Positions 1 to 9,503 of a DNA stretch of 44,590 bases are shown piece after piece (position 1 is the first letter of the stretch; every line of letters begins with the position of its first letter). The notes beneath the pieces are model-generated. The model was not told the DNA's origin. It was given only the letters and a program-made list of their open reading frames with translations, and ran no database searches. The position numbers were made by a program, and so were the translations under genes. The DNA comes from Bacillus sp. 2205SS5-2 (GTDB lineage Bacteria > Bacillota > Bacilli > Bacillales > Bacillaceae_K). The stretch covers positions 92,605 through 137,194 of the forward strand of contig NZ_JAYKTS010000008.1 in NCBI RefSeq assembly GCF_037024155.1, given 5' to 3'.

Positions 1-981
1 TTTCATTTCACTTCAACCTTGCACCAAAGTGTCGGGTTCCATGTGGATGAGCTTTGGGCTGTGAAACCACGTTCCAACTTCACTTTACTTTTTGACTCTT
101 TCATTTTAACTTTGGCTAAAGATATGCCGATGAGTGCCATAAGCAGGCTTGTCAAAGAACATGATACTCAATTATGGCGGATCATTCATTATTACGTTGA
201 TCATGCCATAGAAGCTCAAGACTTATCCCACGTGACAATGATTAGTACCGACGAAACCTCTGCTAAAAGAGGTCACCAGTATGTGACCATCTTCATGGAC
301 CCTAAAGGAAAGAATGTCATCCACGTTACAAAAGGGAAAGATTCAAGTACTTGGTTAGAGTGTAAAAAACACTTGGAATCTCATGGAGGCAAGGCTGAAA
401 ATGTGACGCAAGTCTGTATGGACATGTCTCCTGCCTTTATCAAAGGGGCCACAGACCAGTTCCCAGATGCGGCTATTACCTTTGACAAATTCCATATCAT
501 TCAAGCTGTAAACAAGGCTGTAGACAAGGTACAGAGAGAAGAGCGTAAAAGCTGTTCAGACCTTAAAAATACACGTTATATCTGGCTGAAAAATGAACAA
601 AATTTAACACCCAAACAAAAAGAAACACTAGACCGCTTAAAAGATTGCGAACTCGATACGACAAAGGCATACCGGATGAAACTAACCTTGCAGGAGATTT
701 ATCGTTACCCAGGAGTAATCGCCGAGATGGCATTAAAAGACTGGATCCAATGGGGCCTACGTTGCCGTTTAGAACCTATGGTAGAAGTGACTAAAATGAT
801 TAAAAGCCATTATGCAGGAATCGTCCAGTGGTTTAAGTCCAAGCTAACTAACGGACTATTAGAAGGGACAAATAGTTTATTTCAGGCAGCGAAGAGAAAA
901 GCTCGTGGGTATCGTTCGGATAAGAATATGATCGCCATGATCTACCTACTTGCAGGAAAACTGGATTTCGCATTCAAATAA
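1..981 (+). CDS. ISL3-family transposase, 5' end outside window
   Basis: DDE transposase of the ISL3 family. It would cut and paste its own insertion sequence. The reading frame is open from the first base of the window, so the N-terminal zinc-finger and helix-turn-helix part lies outside. Counting from the TTG at base 19, the visible 320 residues hold the catalytic Asp in STDETSAKRGHQY (about residue 78), the second Asp in CMDMSPAF (about 135) and the Glu in NGLLEGTNS (about 282), followed by the ISL3-typical KRKARGYRS. No stop or frameshift is visible, so the enzyme may be intact. It reads against the flanking bkd genes. The family assignment is firm; the exact IS name is not known. Confidence 0.9.
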   Translation, partial: FHFTSTLHQSVGFHVDELWAVKPRSNFTLLFDSFILTLAKDMPMSAISRLVKEHDTQLWRIIHYYVDHAIEAQDLSHVTMISTDETSAKRGHQYVTIFMDPKGKNVIHVTKGKDSSTWLECKKHLESHGGKAENVTQVCMDMSPAFIKGATDQFPDAAITFDKFHIIQAVNKAVDKVQREERKSCSDLKNTRYIWLKNEQNLTPKQKETLDRLKDCELDTTKAYRMKLTLQEIYRYPGVIAEMALKDWIQWGLRCRLEPMVEVTKMIKSHYAGIVQWFKSKLTNGLLEGTNSLFQAAKRKARGYRSDKNMIAMIYLLAGKLDFAFK

Positions 982-1109
982 AAAGAATGAGTAACAGTGC
1001 GGAGCCATACTTCGCTCACAACTGAACTCATTCCCTTGTCCGGTTTTTAGGTTTTGAGAAAAAGAGAGTTGGATTTTCTCTATATAATCACTGTAAATGA
1101 CGAGGAGCC
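1..1109 (+). mobile_element. ISL3-family insertion sequence, right part
   Basis: The element runs from outside the window through the transposase to a candidate right inverted repeat at about 1086-1109. Read inward from the end this begins GGCTCCTCGTCATTTACAG. It starts GGCTC, as do the short repeat elements elsewhere in this window. ISL3 elements duplicate 8 bp of target; the 8 bases after the proposed end are ATTTTTTT (1110-1117). The left end is not in the window, so the duplication cannot be checked. Confidence 0.65.
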
Positions 1110-1139
1110 ATTTTTTTACTAAGGGGTATCTTCACTTTT

Positions 1140-1177
1140 AAAAAAAGCTGAACGCTCCAAAGAACGTTCAGCTTTTT
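1140..1177 (-). terminator. Intrinsic terminator of the bkd operon
   Basis: A perfect 13-bp stem (AAAAAGCTGAACG at 1142-1154 with its complement at 1165-1177) has a 10-nt loop. Read leftward it is followed by a run of T on the transcript. It sits 4 bp after the bkdB stop and marks the end of the bkd transcription unit. Confidence 0.9.
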
Positions 1178-1181
1178 CGAC

Positions 1182-2489
1182 TTAATATACAGAGGTATTC
1201 TCTTTTGAAATGCTTTCAAGATTCTTTTTAATGCTTTGCAAGAATTTACCGCAAATTAATCCGTCTAGTACACGATGATCTAATGATAGACAAAGGTTGA
1301 CCATATCACGAACAGCAATCATACCATGGTCCATGACAACCGGTCGTTTCACAATAGATTCTACTTGCAGAATCGCCGCTTGTGGGTAATTAATAATGCC
1401 CATTGACTGAACAGAACCAAATGACCCTGTATTATTTACGGTGAAAGTTCCTCCTTGCATTTCATCCGACTTCAATGTTCCTGCTCGCACTTTTCCAGCT
1501 AGCTCGGCGATTTCGCGTCCGATGCCTTTAATGGTTTTTTCATCCGCGTTTTTAATAACAGGAACAAATAAAGCATCATCCGTAGCTACGGCAATGGAAA
1601 TGTTAATATCTTTCTTCTGAATAATCTTATCTCCAGCCCACATGGAGTTGATTTGTGGGTATTCTTTTAATGCTTGCGCAACAGCTTTTACGAAGAATGC
1701 AAAATAGGTTAAGTTGAAACCTTCACGTGATTTAAATTCCGTTTTTAAAGAATCTCGATACGCTACTAGATTAGTCACATCAACTTCCATCATTGTCCAA
1801 GCATGTGGAGCTTCGTGCTTACTTCTGAGCATATTAGCAGCGATCGCTTTACGAACACCTGATACTGGAATTTCAATATCACCTGGCGCAATCGGAACAC
1901 TTGGCGCAGGTGGTTTAGCCGCTTGAACTGCAGGTGCTGCAGGAACGGATGGTTTGATCACTTCTTCTTTAACAGGCTCCACAACTGGGTTCCCGCTTGC
2001 TGTTGGAATCGAACCTGTTTCAATCAGTTTTTGTAAGTCTTTACGAGTAATACGACCTTCTTTGCCGCTTCCCTCTACTAACGCTAAGTCAATATCATGC
2101 TCTTGGGAAAGCTTCAATACCGCTGGAGAATAGCGAGCTTTTCCTTTCGCTTGCTTTTTCGGTGCTTTGATTTGTGTTGCACTCGACGAAGTTGCGACTG
2201 TTACCGTTTTTTCTTCGGACTTTTCTTTAGAAGGTTCAGATACTCCACCTTCAACTTCAACTGTACAGATCACTTCACCAACAGCAAGAGTATCGCCTTC
2301 TTCAGCAATCAGCTCTGCCATTATTCCAGTAAATGAGGATGGTACCTCAGCATTTACTTTATCTGTCATTACTTCTGCAATGGGATCATATTTGTTTATT
2401 GTATCCCCTGGAGATACTAACCATTTACTAATGGTACCTTCGGTTACACTTTCTCCAAGTTGGGGCATTGTAATTTTTTCAATAGCCAA
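1182..2489 (-). CDS. bkdB: Branched-chain keto-acid dehydrogenase E2 (dihydrolipoyl acyltransferase)
   Basis: E2 core of the branched-chain 2-oxo acid dehydrogenase complex. It moves the acyl group from the lipoyl arm to CoA, giving isobutyryl-, isovaleryl- and 2-methylbutyryl-CoA. 435 residues. A lipoyl domain spans about 2-78 with the lipoylated Lys44 in MTDKVNAEV. An Ala/Pro linker follows, then a peripheral-subunit-binding domain at about 117-156 and the acyltransferase domain from about 205. The catalytic motif HRVLDG starts at His405. The start is a TTG (2487-2489) behind AGGAGGG. It is the last gene of the cluster, 29 bp after bkdAB and just before the terminator. Confidence 0.95.
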   Translation of the reverse strand: MAIEKITMPQLGESVTEGTISKWLVSPGDTINKYDPIAEVMTDKVNAEVPSSFTGIMAELIAEEGDTLAVGEVICTVEVEGGVSEPSKEKSEEKTVTVATSSSATQIKAPKKQAKGKARYSPAVLKLSQEHDIDLALVEGSGKEGRITRKDLQKLIETGSIPTASGNPVVEPVKEEVIKPSVPAAPAVQAAKPPAPSVPIAPGDIEIPVSGVRKAIAANMLRSKHEAPHAWTMMEVDVTNLVAYRDSLKTEFKSREGFNLTYFAFFVKAVAQALKEYPQINSMWAGDKIIQKKDINISIAVATDDALFVPVIKNADEKTIKGIGREIAELAGKVRAGTLKSDEMQGGTFTVNNTGSFGSVQSMGIINYPQAAILQVESIVKRPVVMDHGMIAVRDMVNLCLSLDHRVLDGLICGKFLQSIKKNLESISKENTSVY

Positions 2490-2518
2490 CAGGGAACCCT
2501 CCTAACACATTTTTCTCT

Positions 2519-3502
2519 TTAATATTCAGCTAATTCTCGAATCGCTTTTTCTACTTTATCTGGATTAACCATGAAATACTTTTCCATTGTCGGAGCATAC
2601 GGCATTGCAGGAATATCTGGACCTGCTAAACGCTGTATAGGCGCATCTAAATCAAATAAGCAGTTTTCAGCGATAATGGCGGCAACTTCACCCATGATGC
2701 TTCCTTCTTTGTTGTCTTCAGTTAGCAAAAGAACTTTCCCGGTTTTTGAAGCCGCTTCCATAATAGCTTCTTTATCTAAAGGATAAATCGTTCTCAAATC
2801 TAAAATGTGTGTGTCAATGCCATCTTGTGCTAAACGTTCAGCAGCTTGAAGAGCAAAATGGACACATAGACCGTATGTAATTACGGTTACGTCTTCGCCT
2901 TCACGTTTCACGTCCGCTTTACCAATTGGAAGAGTGTAATCCTCGTCAGGAACTTCTCCTTTAATTAAACGATAGGCACGTTTATGTTCAAAGAAAAGAA
3001 CTGGATCTTCATCACGTACCGCCGCTTTTAGCAATCCTTTCACATCATAAGGCGTAGACGGCATGACGATTTTTAATCCTGGCTGATTCGCAAAAACTGC
3101 CTCAACCGACTGTGAATGATACAGAGCACCATGAACTCCACCACCATATGGCGCACGAATAACCATTGGACAAGTCCAATCATTATTTGAACGATAACGA
3201 ATGCGAGATGCTTCCGAAATAATTTGGTTCACCGCTGGCATAATAAAATCTGCGAACTGCATCTCCGCGATTGGGCGCATACCGTACATCGCAGCTCCAA
3301 TTCCTACACCCGCAATTGCTGATTCTGCTAGAGGGGTATCTAATACACGATCTTCACCGAATTGGTCGTATAATCCGTGGGTGGCTTTAAATACGCCCCC
3401 TTTTTGTCCTACATCTTCACCTAGAACGAACACTTTTTCATCTCGTTCCATTTCTTCACGAATGGCCATTGTTACTGCATCGATATAAGATATAACTGCC
3501 AT
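2519..3502 (-). CDS. bkdAB: Branched-chain keto-acid dehydrogenase E1 beta subunit
   Basis: Beta subunit of the thiamine-diphosphate-dependent decarboxylase of the branched-chain keto-acid complex. It pairs with the alpha subunit encoded just upstream. 327 residues, the usual length. Typical motifs are FVLGEDVGQKGGVFKAT near residue 25, RIRYRSNN, and MVIRAPYGGGVHGALYHSQS in the middle (transketolase pyrimidine-type fold). The C-terminal transketolase domain carries HILDLRTIYPLD and LLLTEDNKEGS. The ATG start follows an AAGGAGG-type site. Only 14 bp separate it from bkdAA, which fits translational coupling of the two E1 subunits. Confidence 0.95.
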   Translation of the reverse strand: MAVISYIDAVTMAIREEMERDEKVFVLGEDVGQKGGVFKATHGLYDQFGEDRVLDTPLAESAIAGVGIGAAMYGMRPIAEMQFADFIMPAVNQIISEASRIRYRSNNDWTCPMVIRAPYGGGVHGALYHSQSVEAVFANQPGLKIVMPSTPYDVKGLLKAAVRDEDPVLFFEHKRAYRLIKGEVPDEDYTLPIGKADVKREGEDVTVITYGLCVHFALQAAERLAQDGIDTHILDLRTIYPLDKEAIMEAASKTGKVLLLTEDNKEGSIMGEVAAIIAENCLFDLDAPIQRLAGPDIPAMPYAPTMEKYFMVNPDKVEKAIRELAEY

Positions 3503-3516
3503 ACCTTTGTTCCTCC

Positions 3517-4515
3517 TTACTTCTCTTCAGCGTATACGAACTGCATTGCACTCTCTGGAGTTGCATATGCTGCATTTTCAGCATAGTCCGTTGCTTCGTT
3601 TACTTGTTTCATTATGCGATCATTAATTTCTTTTTCAAGCACATCGTCCATTACGCCAACTTCTTTTAAGTAAGCTCCGAACGTGATAATTGGATCATTC
3701 GTTTTAGCTTTAGCAACTTCATCAGGCGATCGATAACTACGATCATCGTCATCTGATGAGTGTGGTGTTAGACGATATGAAACAGTTTCAATTAATGTTG
3801 GACCTTCTCCGTTACGTCCACGATTTGCCGCTTCTTTTACTGCTTTGTAAACTTCCAGAGGATCATTTCCATCAATCGTACAACCCGGCATACCATAGCC
3901 AATTGCTCGATCTGAGACATTTTTACACGCCAACTGCTTTTCTATCGGCACAGAAATCGCATATTTATTGTTTTCACACATGAAAATAACCGGCAGTTTG
4001 TGCACACCCGCAAAGTTTGCTCCCTCGTGAAAATCTCCTTGGTTGGAAGACCCTTCTCCAAATGTGACAAAAGTAACCAAATCTTTCTTCTCCATTTTCC
4101 CAGCAAGGGCAATTCCAACTGCGTGAGGAACTTGTGTTGTTACAGGAGAAGATCCCGTCACTATATTATTTTTCTTTTGGCCAAAGTGACCTGGCATTTG
4201 ACGGCCACCTGAATTTGGATCTTCTGCTTTTGCAAATCCTGAAAGCATTATGTCTCTTGGTGTCATCCCAAAGGTTAGGACCACACCCATATCACGGTAA
4301 TATGGTAGAACATAATCTTTTTCTTTATCTAGGGCAAAAGATGCTCCCACTTGAGCCGCTTCTTGACCTTGACAAGAAATAACAAATGGAATCTTTCCTG
4401 AACGATTTAACAGCCACATGCGTTCGTCGATTCGACGAGCAAGAAGCATCATTTCATACATTTCAATTACTTTTTCATCACTTAAACCAAGTGATTGGTG
4501 ACGATTTTCAGTCAT
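3517..4515 (-). CDS. bkdAA: Branched-chain keto-acid dehydrogenase E1 alpha subunit
   Basis: Alpha subunit of the E1 decarboxylase of the branched-chain keto-acid complex. It binds thiamine diphosphate and decarboxylates the 2-oxo acids of leucine, isoleucine and valine. 332 residues. The TPP/Mg motif starts with GEGSSNQGDFHEG and closes with MCENNKYAISVP. The phosphorylation-loop region, conserved even where no kinase exists, reads YRLTPHSSDDDDRSYR. The ATG start at 4513-4515 has a strong GTAGGAGGT site. It lies between lpdV (52 bp upstream) and bkdAB. Confidence 0.95.
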   Translation of the reverse strand: MTENRHQSLGLSDEKVIEMYEMMLLARRIDERMWLLNRSGKIPFVISCQGQEAAQVGASFALDKEKDYVLPYYRDMGVVLTFGMTPRDIMLSGFAKAEDPNSGGRQMPGHFGQKKNNIVTGSSPVTTQVPHAVGIALAGKMEKKDLVTFVTFGEGSSNQGDFHEGANFAGVHKLPVIFMCENNKYAISVPIEKQLACKNVSDRAIGYGMPGCTIDGNDPLEVYKAVKEAANRGRNGEGPTLIETVSYRLTPHSSDDDDRSYRSPDEVAKAKTNDPIITFGAYLKEVGVMDDVLEKEINDRIMKQVNEATDYAENAAYATPESAMQFVYAEEK

Positions 4516-4567
4516 ACTGAAACCTCCTACTCTTTATGTAGAAGAGCGAATATGCTCTTCGAAATGA

Positions 4568-5992
4568 TTATGAATGTATTGCTTTTCCATCTACTGCTAA
4601 GGCTGCTTCTCCAATCGCTTCACTCAACGTTGGATGAGGATGGATTGTTTGCCCTATTTCCCACGGGGTTGCATCTAATACACGGGCAAGACCTGCTTCT
4701 GAAATCATATCCGTTACGTGTGGACCGATCATATGAACTCCCAGAATATCATTGGTCTCCTCATCTGCAATAATCTTAACAAACCCATCTGACTCGCCGA
4801 AAACGAGTGCTTTCCCAATGGCACGGAAAGAGAATTTCCCAATTTTAACTTTATGTCCTTTTTCTTCTGCCTCTCTCTGAGTGTATCCTACGCTAGCCAT
4901 TTCTGGGGCACTATAAATACATTTAGAGACAAGAGAATAATCAATGTGATCTGGTGTTTGGTTGGCAATGTGTTCTACTGCATGGATCCCTTCATGAGAG
5001 GCAACATGAGCAAGTTGTAATCCACCAATTACATCTCCAATAGCGTATATATGTGATTCTTTTGTTTGATAGTAATCGTTTACAGAAACAAATCCTTTAT
5101 CAACGACAATATCAGTATTTTCCAATCCGATGCCTTCTGTATTAGCTTGCCTGCCGACAGACACTAAAATTTTATCGGCTGTAAAGGATTTTTGTTCTCC
5201 TTTATGCTCAGCAGAAATCGTCACATTCTGTTCTCCTTTATGCAAGGTATCAGGCAACACCTTTGCACTCGTCAAAACCGTCAGTCCTTTTTTCTTCAGG
5301 ATACGCTGCATCTCTTTTGAAATTTCGTGATCTTCCGTTGGAACAATGCGGTCGGCATATTCTAAAACGGTTACATCAACACCAAAGTCAGACAGCATGG
5401 AAGCCCATTCGATCCCAATAACTCCTCCGCCGACAATAATGATTGATTTTGGTAGTTCTTCTAAATCAAGCGCCTCATCAGAAGATAGGACGAATTCTCC
5501 GTCAATCTCTAATCCAGGTAATGAACGAGGACGAGAACCCGTTGCAACGATGACATTTTTAGGAATCAGCATCGCATTATCTTCTCCATTATTCATTTCA
5601 ACCGAGATTGTCCCGGGCATTGGTGAAAAAATGGATGGACCAAGAATACGACCTAGTCCCTCATACACATCTATTTTTCCTTGTTTCATTAAATGCTGGA
5701 CACCTTTATGAAGTTGATCAATAATGCCCTGTTTTCGTTCTTGAACTTTTGGGAAATTTAACGAAACTCCGTTTAGCTCAACACCAAATTCATCACTTCG
5801 TTTTGCCGTTGCGTACACTTCTGCACTACGTAAAAGTGCTTTACTTGGTATGCAACCTTTATGAAGACATGTACCTCCTAATTTTCCTTTTTCAACAATC
5901 GCTGTTTTCAAACCTAATTGGGATGCTCGGATGGCTGATACATAGCCACCTGTGCCTCCCCCTAGAACAACAAGATCATATTCTTCAGCCAA
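4568..5992 (-). CDS. lpdV: Dihydrolipoyl dehydrogenase (E3) of the branched-chain keto-acid complex
   Basis: FAD- and NAD-dependent E3 that reoxidises the dihydrolipoyl arm of BkdB. 474 residues. The N-terminal FAD-binding GGGTGGY motif is near residue 11. The redox disulfide is GGTCLHKGCIPSKALL, two Cys five residues apart. The NAD-binding fold has GGGVIGIEWASML. The C-terminal dimerisation domain carries the His-Glu pair in HPHPTLSEA. The start is a TTG (5990-5992) with AGAGGAGG six to seven bases upstream. It follows buk by 13 bp, so the E3 here belongs to the bkd complex rather than to pyruvate dehydrogenase. Confidence 0.94.
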   Translation of the reverse strand: MAEEYDLVVLGGGTGGYVSAIRASQLGLKTAIVEKGKLGGTCLHKGCIPSKALLRSAEVYATAKRSDEFGVELNGVSLNFPKVQERKQGIIDQLHKGVQHLMKQGKIDVYEGLGRILGPSIFSPMPGTISVEMNNGEDNAMLIPKNVIVATGSRPRSLPGLEIDGEFVLSSDEALDLEELPKSIIIVGGGVIGIEWASMLSDFGVDVTVLEYADRIVPTEDHEISKEMQRILKKKGLTVLTSAKVLPDTLHKGEQNVTISAEHKGEQKSFTADKILVSVGRQANTEGIGLENTDIVVDKGFVSVNDYYQTKESHIYAIGDVIGGLQLAHVASHEGIHAVEHIANQTPDHIDYSLVSKCIYSAPEMASVGYTQREAEEKGHKVKIGKFSFRAIGKALVFGESDGFVKIIADEETNDILGVHMIGPHVTDMISEAGLARVLDATPWEIGQTIHPHPTLSEAIGEAALAVDGKAIHS

Positions 5993-6005
5993 GGTTATTC
6001 CTCCT

Positions 6006-7115
6006 CTATTGAATCCTCACTTTCGACGCTTCAAAGTCAGGGTAATTTTTTTCTTTTTCTTCCCCTGTAAGAACACGGATAGCTCCTTCAGCTAAGGCTT
6101 GGAGCTCATTTTCACCAGGTTGAATGATAACATCCGCAATCCAACTTATTCGGTTCGAGATATTTTTCACAAATTCTTTTCCATATGCTAGTCCTCCGGT
6201 TAAAATAATAGCATCTACTTTACCGGCAAGAACAGCACTTGCAGAACCAATTTCTTTAGCAATTTGGTAACTCATCGCATCGTATACAAGGGTGGCTTGT
6301 TCTTCGCCATTTTCAATCATTTTTTCAACCTTGATGGCGTCGTTTGTACCGAGATACCCTACAAGTCCACCTTGACCAACAAGCTTCTTCATAATCTCAT
6401 CACGGTAATGCTCTCCTGAGAAGCAGAGATCGACTAAATCACCTGCTGGGACGGTACCTGCTCTTTCAGGACTAAAAGGCCCATCTCCGTGCAAGCCATT
6501 ATTTACATCAATCACTCTTCCCTCTTTGTGAACACCGACTGTAATACCACCGCCCATATGGGTAACAATCAAGTTTAATTCTTGATAAGGCTTGCCGATT
6601 TCTTTTGCTACTCTTCTCGCTACGGCTTTTTGATTTAGAGCGTGAAAAATGCTTTTTCGTTCTATTAGTGAAAAACCAGAAATTCTTGCGATTGGATTTA
6701 ATTCGTCCACGACTACAGGATCAACAATAAAAGCTGGGATATTTAGGCCTGTAGCAATTTCATAAGCAAGAATCCCCCCTAAATTTGAAGCATGTTGTCC
6801 TGAGAATCCTTCACGTAAATCCTTTAACATCGCGTCATTTACTGAATACGTTCCACCTTCAATTGGACGAAGAAGCCCCCCTCTTCCACAAATGGCACTT
6901 AATTTTGAAATGTTCATTCCTTCTTCATCAAGTGTTTCAAGAATGGTATTTTTCCGGAATTCATATTGATCGATGATGTTTTCAAATGTGCTGATCACAG
7001 CAGTATCATGACGAAGCGTTTTTTCTAGAATCGGTACGTCGTTTTCAAATACCCCTATTTTCGTTGATGTTGATCCCGGATTAATAACCAGTATTCGATG
7101 ATCTTGTTCTTGCAA
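6006..7115 (-). CDS. buk: Butyrate kinase
   Basis: ASKHA-fold kinase. It takes butyryl-phosphate, and in Bacillus also the branched analogues, and makes ATP plus the free acid. Together with Ptb it recovers energy from branched acyl-CoA. 369 residues from the start chosen here. Motifs are [15 protein letters not shown] at the N-terminus, [34 protein letters not shown] in the centre and [13 protein letters not shown] near the end. A TTG at 7113-7115 lies 8 bases after GGAGG. An upstream in-frame TTG at 7130 overlaps that site and is less likely. A repeat element and a terminator-like hairpin separate it from bcd. Confidence 0.93.
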   Translation of the reverse strand: MQEQDHRILVINPGSTSTKIGVFENDVPILEKTLRHDTAVISTFENIIDQYEFRKNTILETLDEEGMNISKLSAICGRGGLLRPIEGGTYSVNDAMLKDLREGFSGQHASNLGGILAYEIATGLNIPAFIVDPVVVDELNPIARISGFSLIERKSIFHALNQKAVARRVAKEIGKPYQELNLIVTHMGGGITVGVHKEGRVIDVNNGLHGDGPFSPERAGTVPAGDLVDLCFSGEHYRDEIMKKLVGQGGLVGYLGTNDAIKVEKMIENGEEQATLVYDAMSYQIAKEIGSASAVLAGKVDAIILTGGLAYGKEFVKNISNRISWIADVIIQPGENELQALAEGAIRVLTGEEKEKNYPDFEASKVRIQ

Positions 7116-7171
7116 TGTTGTAACCTCCAATAATCACAGCTCTTTTTATGAGCTTCTTCCTTAATTAATAT

Positions 7172-7353
7172 GGCTCTTTTCGTATACATTGTTGCTCTTG
7201 ACACAAAGAAAAAACAGGCAGTAGGGTTTTTTCGATTGATTTCTTCTTTTTTATCTAGAAATGAAGAATTTTTCATTAGGAAAAGAGCACGAAATCATAC
7301 AAGTCAAGGCATTCCTTTTTATTCGAAAAGCCACAATCTTTGCGAAAACAGCC
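7172..7353. mobile_element. MITE copy 1 (182 bp, 8-bp target duplication)
   Basis: A non-coding element with terminal inverted repeats: GGCTCTTTTCGTATACATTG at the left and, read inward from the right end, GGCTGTTTTCGCAAAGATTG. It is flanked by a perfect 8-bp duplication ATTAATAT (7164-7171 and 7354-7361). An 8-bp duplication and a GGCTCT end are what ISL3-type transposases make, so mobilisation in trans by such an enzyme is inferred. It sits between bcd and buk inside the bkd cluster. Confidence 0.85.
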
Positions 7354-7361
7354 ATTAATAT

Positions 7362-7394
7362 AAAAAGGTGAAACGCCTTGCTGCACGCAAAGCG
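7362..7394 (-). terminator. Terminator-like hairpin between bcd and buk
   Basis: On the transcript, CGCTTTGC and GCAAGGCG (7387-7394 and 7374-7381) pair over a 5-nt loop with one G-U pair, and a T-rich tract follows at 7362-7369. It lies 15 bp after the bcd stop. It may reduce read-through into buk and lpdV, or it may simply be weak. Confidence 0.5.
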
Positions 7395-7408
7395 CTCATA
7401 CCTAACTT

Positions 7409-8503
7409 TTAACGGTGACTTAAAATATGATGTCCATTCTGTAGGAATTGACTTCTTGAACGACGCATTTTATCAATGCGTTCTTCTGCCATTCTGTCAG
7501 CAGCTTTATAAGTTGGAATCCCATCACGTTTAGCGATTTCAAAAACACGCTCGACATTATTATAAATTTGTTCTACTTTTTTCATCGCTCGTTCGCGGTT
7601 ATAACCATACAGTTCATCTGCTACGTTAATAACCCCTCCTGCGTTGATGACATAATCAGGGGTGTACACAAGTCCCATTTCATGAATAGTATCTCCATGA
7701 CGAGTTTCTTTCAATTGATTATTAGCAGCTCCAGCGATAACTTTTGCTTTTAGTTGTGGAATGGTTTCATCGTTAATAACAGCTCCAAGTGCACAAGGGG
7801 CAAAAATATCACAATCTACACCATAAATATCATTTGGTTCTACAGCAACAGCGTCAAATTTTTCAACAGCACGCTGTACTGCTTCTTTATTGATATCCGT
7901 TACAATTAAATGGGCTCCTTCTTCATGGAGATGCTCACATAAAGTAAAGGCTACATTTCCAACACCTTGAACAGCAATGGTTAATCCCTCTAATGAATCA
8001 TGCCCAAAAGCCTCTTTTGCAGCAGCCTTCATTCCTCTGTAAACACCATACGCCGTTACTGGAGAAGGGTTTCCAGAAGAACCAAATGCTGGCGAGATTC
8101 CTGTTACATAATTAGTTTCTTCATGAATCAAATCCATATCAGCAACTGTCGTCCCAACATCTTCTGCCGTAATGTATCGGCCATTTAGTCCTTGAATATA
8201 GCGACCGAAGGCACGGAACATTTCTTCATTCTTGTCTTGTCGTGGGTCTCCGATAATTACCGTTTTCCCCCCACCAAGATTTAGACCGGCCGCAGCATTT
8301 TTATAAGTCATTCCTTTGGCCAATCGTAATGCATCTTCAATCGCTGCATCTTCAGACTCATAAGTCCACATGCGTGTCCCACCTAGTGCTGGTCCTAATG
8401 TAGTATCATGAATGGCGATAATAGCTTTCAAACCAGATTCTTCATCTTGACAAAAAACCAGTTGCTCGTAGTCGTATTTCTCCATATAAGTGAAAATTTT
8501 CAT
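7409..8503 (-). CDS. bcd: Leucine dehydrogenase
   Basis: NAD-dependent branched-chain amino-acid dehydrogenase. It deaminates leucine, isoleucine and valine to the 2-oxo acids used by the Bkd complex. 364 residues, the family length. The glycine-rich substrate segment contains Lys68 ([10 protein letters not shown]) and the catalytic Lys80 ([14 protein letters not shown]). The NAD-binding fold starts at [11 protein letters not shown] near residue 175, followed by IVTDINKE. The start is the ATG at 8501-8503. It lies 40 bp after ptb. Confidence 0.95.
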   Translation of the reverse strand: MKIFTYMEKYDYEQLVFCQDEESGLKAIIAIHDTTLGPALGGTRMWTYESEDAAIEDALRLAKGMTYKNAAAGLNLGGGKTVIIGDPRQDKNEEMFRAFGRYIQGLNGRYITAEDVGTTVADMDLIHEETNYVTGISPAFGSSGNPSPVTAYGVYRGMKAAAKEAFGHDSLEGLTIAVQGVGNVAFTLCEHLHEEGAHLIVTDINKEAVQRAVEKFDAVAVEPNDIYGVDCDIFAPCALGAVINDETIPQLKAKVIAGAANNQLKETRHGDTIHEMGLVYTPDYVINAGGVINVADELYGYNRERAMKKVEQIYNNVERVFEIAKRDGIPTYKAADRMAEERIDKMRRSRSQFLQNGHHILSHR

Positions 8504-8543
8504 AATTAATATCCTCCCCGTAGTTGGTTACTCTGAGTTATTT

Positions 8544-9446
8544 TTATTGAGCTGAGCATATAGCAAGTGCTAGAGAATGTAATTTACTTTCCGAACTATC
8601 TGCTCGGGAAGTAAGTACAATAGGTACTTTTGCTCCAGCAATCACTGCACCCACTTTTGCTTGAGCAAAATAGACCAGCGACTTATAGAGTGCGTTGCCT
8701 GTATCAATGTTTGGTACAAGCAAAATATCTGCCTGCCCCGCCACTTCACCACTTATGCCTTTGTGTTTAGCAGCTTCCATTGATATCGCATTATCCAATG
8801 CCAATGGACCATCGATCAGACAATCCTTAATTTGTCCGCGACGATTCATCTGCGTAAGAGCCGCTGCATCTAGGGTCGCCTCCATTGCTGGATTGATTAC
8901 TTCAACCGCTGCAATTGGCGCAACCTTTGGCATATGAATACCGATTGATTTAACTATATTTACAGAATTTTGTACAATTTGTGCCTTCTGCTCTAATGTT
9001 GGCTGAATGTTCATGGCTGCATCGGTTAAAATCACTAACCGGTTCATTCCAGGAACTTCAAACACTGCTACATGAGAGAGCACATTCCCTGTTCTTAATC
9101 CGAATTCTTTATTCAAAACAGCTTTTAGGATAACAGCTGTAGCTACATTCCCTTTCATTAAGGCATTTGCCTCATTGGTTTTGACCGCTTTAACGGCTTG
9201 TTCTGCAGCCACTTTCGGAGAAGAAACATGCTTCAACGTAATGTCCTCATGCTTTAATAAATGAGGGACATTCTCATTGATCAACGTCTTCATTTCATCT
9301 TTATGACCGAAAAGAATGAATTTCGCTAAATTTAATTCTAGTGCCATCGACACTGCTTCCAGAACTTCTTTATCCGCTGCTGAAGCGACAGCTACAGTCG
9401 CAGAGGAAATCTGGCTCGCTCGCTCGATTAGGCTTTGTAATTTCAT
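8544..9446 (-). CDS. ptb: Phosphate butyryltransferase
   Basis: Converts butyryl-CoA, or branched acyl-CoA, plus phosphate to the acyl-phosphate used by Buk. 300 residues. It has the phosphate acetyl/butyryltransferase fold, with DALMKGNVATAVILKAVL-like and GISGEVAGQADILLVPNIDTGN motifs; the second is the CoA/phosphate-site signature. The ATG at 9444-9446 (protein MKLQSLIERAS) is preferred because Bacillus Ptb starts MKL and an AAAGGG site lies 12 bases upstream. An in-frame upstream start would add 14 residues. It is the first enzyme gene after bkdR. No -24/-12 promoter is visible in the 57-bp gap. Confidence 0.92.
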   Translation of the reverse strand: MKLQSLIERASQISSATVAVASAADKEVLEAVSMALELNLAKFILFGHKDEMKTLINENVPHLLKHEDITLKHVSSPKVAAEQAVKAVKTNEANALMKGNVATAVILKAVLNKEFGLRTGNVLSHVAVFEVPGMNRLVILTDAAMNIQPTLEQKAQIVQNSVNIVKSIGIHMPKVAPIAAVEVINPAMEATLDAAALTQMNRRGQIKDCLIDGPLALDNAISMEAAKHKGISGEVAGQADILLVPNIDTGNALYKSLVYFAQAKVGAVIAGAKVPIVLTSRADSSESKLHSLALAICSAQ

Positions 9447-9503
9447 TTTCGATATCAACCCTTTCAACGAAATAGTATGTAAGTACACTTCTCAGCTTAC
9501 CGA

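Noticed and set aside
2097-2505. Open frames opposite bkdB
   Set aside because: They are antisense to the Ala/Pro/Lys-rich linker of E2, whose composition suppresses stops on the other strand.
7172-7353. Short frames within MITE copy 1 on both strands
   Set aside because: They differ between copies of the element and have no ribosome sites.
9447-9503. Searched for a -24/-12 sigma-54 promoter before ptb
   Set aside because: No GG-N10-GC pair is present. A TTGACA at the end of bkdR has no -10 at a usable distance.
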